Origin: Jiulongibacter sediminis
Lineage (GTDB): Bacteria; Bacteroidota; Bacteroidia; Cytophagales; Spirosomataceae
NCBI RefSeq assembly: GCF_001306455.1
Contig: NZ_LGTQ01000006.1
Span: 496,001-560,000 of the forward strand
Length of the DNA: 64,000 bases
Direction: 5' to 3'
Shown here: positions 60,589 through 64,000 of the stretch, in pieces
How the letters are laid out: each line of letters begins with the position of its first letter
Numbering within the stretch: the first letter of the stretch is position 1
Translations under genes and position numbers: made by a program
The notes under the pieces: generated by a model
What the model saw: the letters and a program-made list of their open reading frames with translations, nothing else
The model's database searches: none
What the model was told of the DNA's origin: nothing

Positions 60589-61983
60589 TTAAATCACAAA
60601 ACCCTCTTGATGCTGCGGAATTTCAATGGTTTTGAAACCCATTCCATGGAGTTTTTCTGCAAAGGCTCGTTGAGTGTCAATTTCTCCGTGAACCAGAAAA
60701 ACCTTTTTAACTTTTGAAGCATCCTGGCAGCTCAGGTAATCCATCATTTCTTCGTAATCGCCATGTGCTGAGAAAGAATCCATGATTTCTACGTTGGCAT
60801 TGAGTTCCAGCTCATCACCAAAGATTCTGATTTTTGGTGCTTTGATCTTGATTTGATAACCCAATGAACTTGGCGAGCAGTAACCCACAATCATGATGGT
60901 GTTCTTCGGGTCTTCGCAGTTATTTTTGATATGGTGCTTGATTCTGCCTGCCTCGGCCATTCCGGAAGCCGAAATAATGATGCAAGGCTGATCATAAAAG
61001 TTAAGGGCCTTAGAATCGTCTACTTTTGTAATGTAATGCAGCGTTTCAAAACCGAATGCATCGCCGTCTCTTTTGATATAATCCAGGATTTCAGGGTTAA
61101 ACTCTTCCTCATGTTTCCGCATGACCAGCGTGGCTTTTACCGAAAGCGGGCTATCAATATAAACCGGTATTTTCGGCAATTTTCCTTCACTCTCCAGAAT
61201 GTCCAAAGCATAAATTAGCTCCTGTGTCCGGTCTACAGAGAATGCAGGAATGATCAGCTTTCCACCTTTTTCTACGCAGGTTTCTTTTACAACTTCTAAA
61301 AGGCGAGCCCTCATATCCTCTGAAGGAGCATGCAGGCGGTCGCCGTAAGTAGATTCACAAATGATATAATCTGATTGTGGAAAAGCCTCCGGACTTCTTA
61401 AAATCTTATCATTTGGTCTTCCAATATCACCGGTAAAGAATATCGACTTTTTGTGCTGATCTTCTTCGTATTCGATAAAGATGCCTGCACTGCCAAGAAT
61501 ATGACCTGTTTCGTAAAAGCTGAAGGTAACCCCGGGCTCAATCTCAAATTTCTGGTGGTAACCCACGGTTTTCATCAGCTCAATTGCCTTTTCTGCATCT
61601 TCTTCTTCATATAAAGCTTCCAGCAGTTCACGACCCTGCTTTTGTCGCCTTTTATTAATGCGTTTTACATCACTCTGCTGAATTTTTGCGGAGTCCAGCA
61701 GCATGATCTGGCAAAGGCTTTTAGTGGCGGGTGTACAATAAACGGTTCCGTTAAATCCTTCTTTGACCAGTCTTGGAAGCAATCCCGTATGGTCAATATG
61801 AGCATGCGATAGAATCACGTAATCAACATCTGCCGGGTTAAACCCAAAGGAGAGATTAAGCTCTGTAGTACCAATACCTTGAAAAAGACCGCAATCCAAA
61901 AGAATCTTGGTGCCTTTATTGGTAGTGAGAAGGTGCTTGCTACCGGTTACCCGACGTGCAGCTCCGTAAAATTGTACTTTCAT
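60589..61983 (-). CDS. MBL-fold RNA-processing exonuclease, beta-CASP family
   Basis: 464 residues. The metallo-beta-lactamase motif is SHAHIDHTG (H60, H62, D64, H65); later GHILGSAGIFIEY with a metal histidine and FTGDIGR with the metal aspartate. The beta-CASP part includes STYGDRLH, PAFSVDRTQELIYAL, and C-terminal SASGMAEAGRIKHHIKN and FSAHGDYEEMMDYL. Predicted RNase J/CPSF73-like nuclease acting on RNA in the cytoplasm; direction and substrate not determinable. Lies downstream of purH, separated by a repeat-containing gap. Confidence 0.92.
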   Translation of the reverse strand: MKVQFYGAARRVTGSKHLLTTNKGTKILLDCGLFQGIGTTELNLSFGFNPADVDYVILSHAHIDHTGLLPRLVKEGFNGTVYCTPATKSLCQIMLLDSAKIQQSDVKRINKRRQKQGRELLEALYEEEDAEKAIELMKTVGYHQKFEIEPGVTFSFYETGHILGSAGIFIEYEEDQHKKSIFFTGDIGRPNDKILRSPEAFPQSDYIICESTYGDRLHAPSEDMRARLLEVVKETCVEKGGKLIIPAFSVDRTQELIYALDILESEGKLPKIPVYIDSPLSVKATLVMRKHEEEFNPEILDYIKRDGDAFGFETLHYITKVDDSKALNFYDQPCIIISASGMAEAGRIKHHIKNNCEDPKNTIMIVGYCSPSSLGYQIKIKAPKIRIFGDELELNANVEIMDSFSAHGDYEEMMDYLSCQDASKVKKVFLVHGEIDTQRAFAEKLHGMGFKTIEIPQHQEGFVI

Positions 61984-61990
61984 TTCAAAT

Positions 61991-62053
61991 AGGTTTGAGG
62001 TCAGAGGTCAGAAGTTTGAAGTCGATTACTTCCGACTTCAAACTTCCAACTTC
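61991..62053. repeat. 63-bp array of nine heptanucleotide units, strand-switching
   Basis: Units AGGTTTG, AGGTCAG, AGGTCAG, AAGTTTG, AAGTCGA, then TTACTTC, CGACTTC, AAACTTC, CAACTTC. The second half is close to the reverse complement of the first, giving a perfect 14-bp stem GAAGTTTGAAGTCG / CGACTTCAAACTTC (62011-62024 and 62033-62046). No T-tract, so not an ordinary terminator. Confidence 0.75.
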
Positions 62054-62057
62054 TTGA

Positions 62058-63572
62058 TTAATGTAAAAAGTGTCTTACACCCGTCATCACCATTGCTACG
62101 CCATTTTCATTGCAATAATCTATGCTGAGTTGGTCGCGGATAGAGCCACCCGGCTGTACTACGGCTGTAATTCCAGCGTTATGACCGATCTCTACGCAAT
62201 CCGGGAACGGGAAGAAGGCTTCTGAAGCCATCACCGCACCATTTAGATCAAAACCAAATTCTTTAGCCTTGTCAATAGCCTGTTTGAGAGCATCCACTCT
62301 TGAGGTTTGACCTACCCCGCAAGCCAGTAGTTGACCTTCTTTCGCCAAAACCACATTGTTTGATTTTAGGTGCTTGCAGATCTTCAAGGCGAATTCCAGA
62401 GCTTTTACTTCTGAATCGGTTGGTTTTTTCTCTGTTGCGGCGTTGAACTGGTCACCACCTTCCATGCTCATGTCTTTATCCTGCTCTAAAACGCCATTGA
62501 GAAGGGTTCTGTATTGTTTTTTGCCAAGGGTAACATCCTTTCTGATCAGCAATCTGCGATCTTTCTTCTTCGTCAAAATGTCCAAGGCTTCCTGATCAAA
62601 AGCCGGAGCTACCAGAATCTCAAAGAACAGCGAATGCATTTCTTCGGCAGTCGCTTTGTCAATGGTAGAATTGGTGATCAAAACACCACCAAAAGCAGAA
62701 ACCGGGTCGCAGGCCAATGCATTTTTGTACGCTTCATGCGTAGTGGCCGCTGAAGCCACCCCACAGGCGTTATTATGCTTCATGATCACAAAGGTGAGAT
62801 CATCAAACTCATCAATAAGCCTAACGGCAGCATCCGTATCCATCAGATTGTTGTACGACAACTCTTTTCCGTGAATCTGATCAAACATAGCATCGAGGTC
62901 GCCATAGAATGTGGCCGCCTGATGCGGATTTTCTCCGTATCGCAATGTTTTTGACGCACCAGCTCTGAAATTTCCGGCTCCCTCTGCTCCAGAGAAATAA
63001 CCATGAATGGCGGAGTCATAATGAGAACTAACCCCAAAAGCCTTCATGGCATAGTGCTTTCTATCTTCAAGATCGGTACCACAGCCTTTTTCTTTCAAAA
63101 TGTCATAGACATCATCGTACTGATCTCTGTTTGACACGATAAGTACATCCTGATAATTTTTGGCCGCTCCTCTGATCAGGGCAATACCCCCGATGTCAAT
63201 TTTTTCAATGATATCATCCTCAGAAGCACCTGAAGCTACGGTTTCTTCAAAAGGATACAGGTCAACAATAACAAGATCGATGGCAGGAATCTCAAATTCA
63301 GCAGCCGTTTTTACATCGTCTTCGTTTTCTCTTCTGTGCAGAATGCCTCCGAATACTTTCGGGTGGAGTGTTTTTACTCTTCCACCAAAAATTGAAGGGT
63401 AAGAAGTAAGGTCTTCAACGGCCGTTACCGGGATACCAAGGTCTTCAATGAATTTCTGAGTTCCGCCGGTAGAGTAAACCTGAACATCGTTTTCATGAAG
63501 TAGTTTAGCGATTTTATCTAAACCATCTTTGTAAAATACTGAGATCAGTGCCGACTGAATTTTCTTTGCCAT
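62058..63572 (-). CDS. purH: Bifunctional AICAR formyltransferase / IMP cyclohydrolase
   Basis: 504 residues from ATG 63572 (an upstream frame extension of 39 codons has no purH sequence). Last two steps of IMP synthesis. N-terminal IMP cyclohydrolase: SALISVFYKDGLDKIAKLLHENDVQVYSTGGTQKF, SYPSIFGGRVKTLHPK, VDLYPFEETV. C-terminal AICAR transformylase: LRYGENPHQAATFYGD, FVIMKHNNACGVA with the catalytic lysine/histidine motif, and CGVGQTSRVDAL. TATTTTTG, a perfect -7 on the minus strand (63607-63614), lies upstream. Confidence 0.97.
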   Translation of the reverse strand: MAKKIQSALISVFYKDGLDKIAKLLHENDVQVYSTGGTQKFIEDLGIPVTAVEDLTSYPSIFGGRVKTLHPKVFGGILHRRENEDDVKTAAEFEIPAIDLVIVDLYPFEETVASGASEDDIIEKIDIGGIALIRGAAKNYQDVLIVSNRDQYDDVYDILKEKGCGTDLEDRKHYAMKAFGVSSHYDSAIHGYFSGAEGAGNFRAGASKTLRYGENPHQAATFYGDLDAMFDQIHGKELSYNNLMDTDAAVRLIDEFDDLTFVIMKHNNACGVASAATTHEAYKNALACDPVSAFGGVLITNSTIDKATAEEMHSLFFEILVAPAFDQEALDILTKKKDRRLLIRKDVTLGKKQYRTLLNGVLEQDKDMSMEGGDQFNAATEKKPTDSEVKALEFALKICKHLKSNNVVLAKEGQLLACGVGQTSRVDALKQAIDKAKEFGFDLNGAVMASEAFFPFPDCVEIGHNAGITAVVQPGGSIRDQLSIDYCNENGVAMVMTGVRHFLH

Positions 63573-63606
63573 CGTAGTTATTAGATTCTTTTGATAATTA
63601 AGAGTG

Positions 63607-63614
63607 CAAAAATA
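63607..63614 (-). promoter_or_regulatory. -7 promoter element of purH
   Basis: On the minus strand TATTTTTG matches TAnnTTTG; it lies 34 bases before the purH start codon. Confidence 0.5.
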
Positions 63615-63699
63615 AGGCTTTTTGATCGTCGAGCTTAATTTCGCTGAGAGTTTAAAAGATTGTGACCGGTACTGTGTATCTTTTACCAAATTTATCAGA

Positions 63700-64000
63700 A
63701 TGTTTCACAAGCTGATCTTACCATTAATTCTATTGATTTTCTGCTTTTCTCCCTTGTTCGGGTTTGGAAAGTATGTGGTTTTGCCAATGGAAAAATCAGT
63801 TTATCAGCGAAATATTAAGAATGTCGGAGCCGTAAGAGTTAGTCTGCAAAATTTGAATCAGTTTAAATCGATTAGGCTCAAAGTCAATGACTTGGAAAGC
63901 CAATGGTCTCTGGAAACTTTCATTGATCTAAAGGCTGGTAAAAGTAAATTGGATACAACTATCCAACTTCAAGGGGGTTGGTATTCGTTTGACTTTGAAT
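63700..64000 (+). CDS. Secreted protein, N-terminal part only
   Basis: The open frame starts at ATG 63700 and runs off the window end (about 100 residues visible). There is a signal peptide (MFHKLILPLILLIFCFSPLFG), then VVLPMEKSVYQRNIKNVGAVRVSLQN and repeating beta-strand-like segments. I cannot name a family from this fragment. It is divergent from purH. Confidence 0.7.
   Translation, partial: MFHKLILPLILLIFCFSPLFGFGKYVVLPMEKSVYQRNIKNVGAVRVSLQNLNQFKSIRLKVNDLESQWSLETFIDLKAGKSKLDTTIQLQGGWYSFDFE

Overview
The window is a chromosomal segment of a Bacteroidota bacterium, most likely a Cytophagales-type marine or soil organism. Evidence seen in the sequence: a PorP/SprF type IX secretion membrane protein, a large secreted protein with the C-terminal sorting domain typical of gliding Bacteroidota, SPOR, DUF5606, DUF6702 and DUF4139 proteins, promoters of the Bacteroidota type (TTG, about 20 bp, TAnnTTTG), and almost no Shine-Dalgarno sequences. 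No phage, transposase, CRISPR array or rRNA operon is visible.

Layout. 1-23 kb is a surface-polysaccharide and envelope region. It opens with the tail of a CapD/FlaA1-like sugar-nucleotide enzyme. A leftward operon follows (T9SS-sorted protein plus two tandem Wzi-like capsule proteins), then a SPOR lipoprotein with gmd, a PorP/SprF protein, two amino-acid transporters, a class IV PLP enzyme and a DUF349 protein. The most unusual block is about 14.3-22.9 kb: a membrane glycosyltransferase, a dedicated acyl carrier protein, two complete KAS III enzymes, a NeuD-type acyltransferase, a GT2 glycosyltransferase, a Rieske oxygenase and an FAD oxidoreductase. I read it as a compact pathway that builds and attaches an unusual acyl group to a glycan.

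23-38 kb carries lgt, argC-argD, tRNA-Gly and tRNA-Leu, and a translationally coupled hisIE/membrane protein/lipoprotein set. It continues with two GT2 glycosyltransferases, a TonB-C/TPR protein with an S41 peptidase, a DUF2130 protein beside a DUF4139 protein that holds a SusC-like insert, a FAH/SDR pair resembling the end of non-phosphorylating L-fucose breakdown, and tRNA-His.

38-46 kb is biosynthetic: fabI, then ilvD-ilvB-ilvN-ilvC, then ilvA. 46-64 kb is mostly housekeeping and envelope genes: an exonuclease, a YpdA-like reductase, rseP, MarR, ctpA, nadA, trehalase, mlaE-mlaF without an adjacent mlaD, a beta-CASP nuclease, purH, and the start of a secreted protein cut by the window edge.

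Between genes there are three structures that gene annotation does not explain: a 169-bp imperfect palindrome (10243-10411), several short arrays with a strict 7-bp period (best at 61991-62053), and a 27-bp repeat present in inverted orientation on both sides of ilvA.
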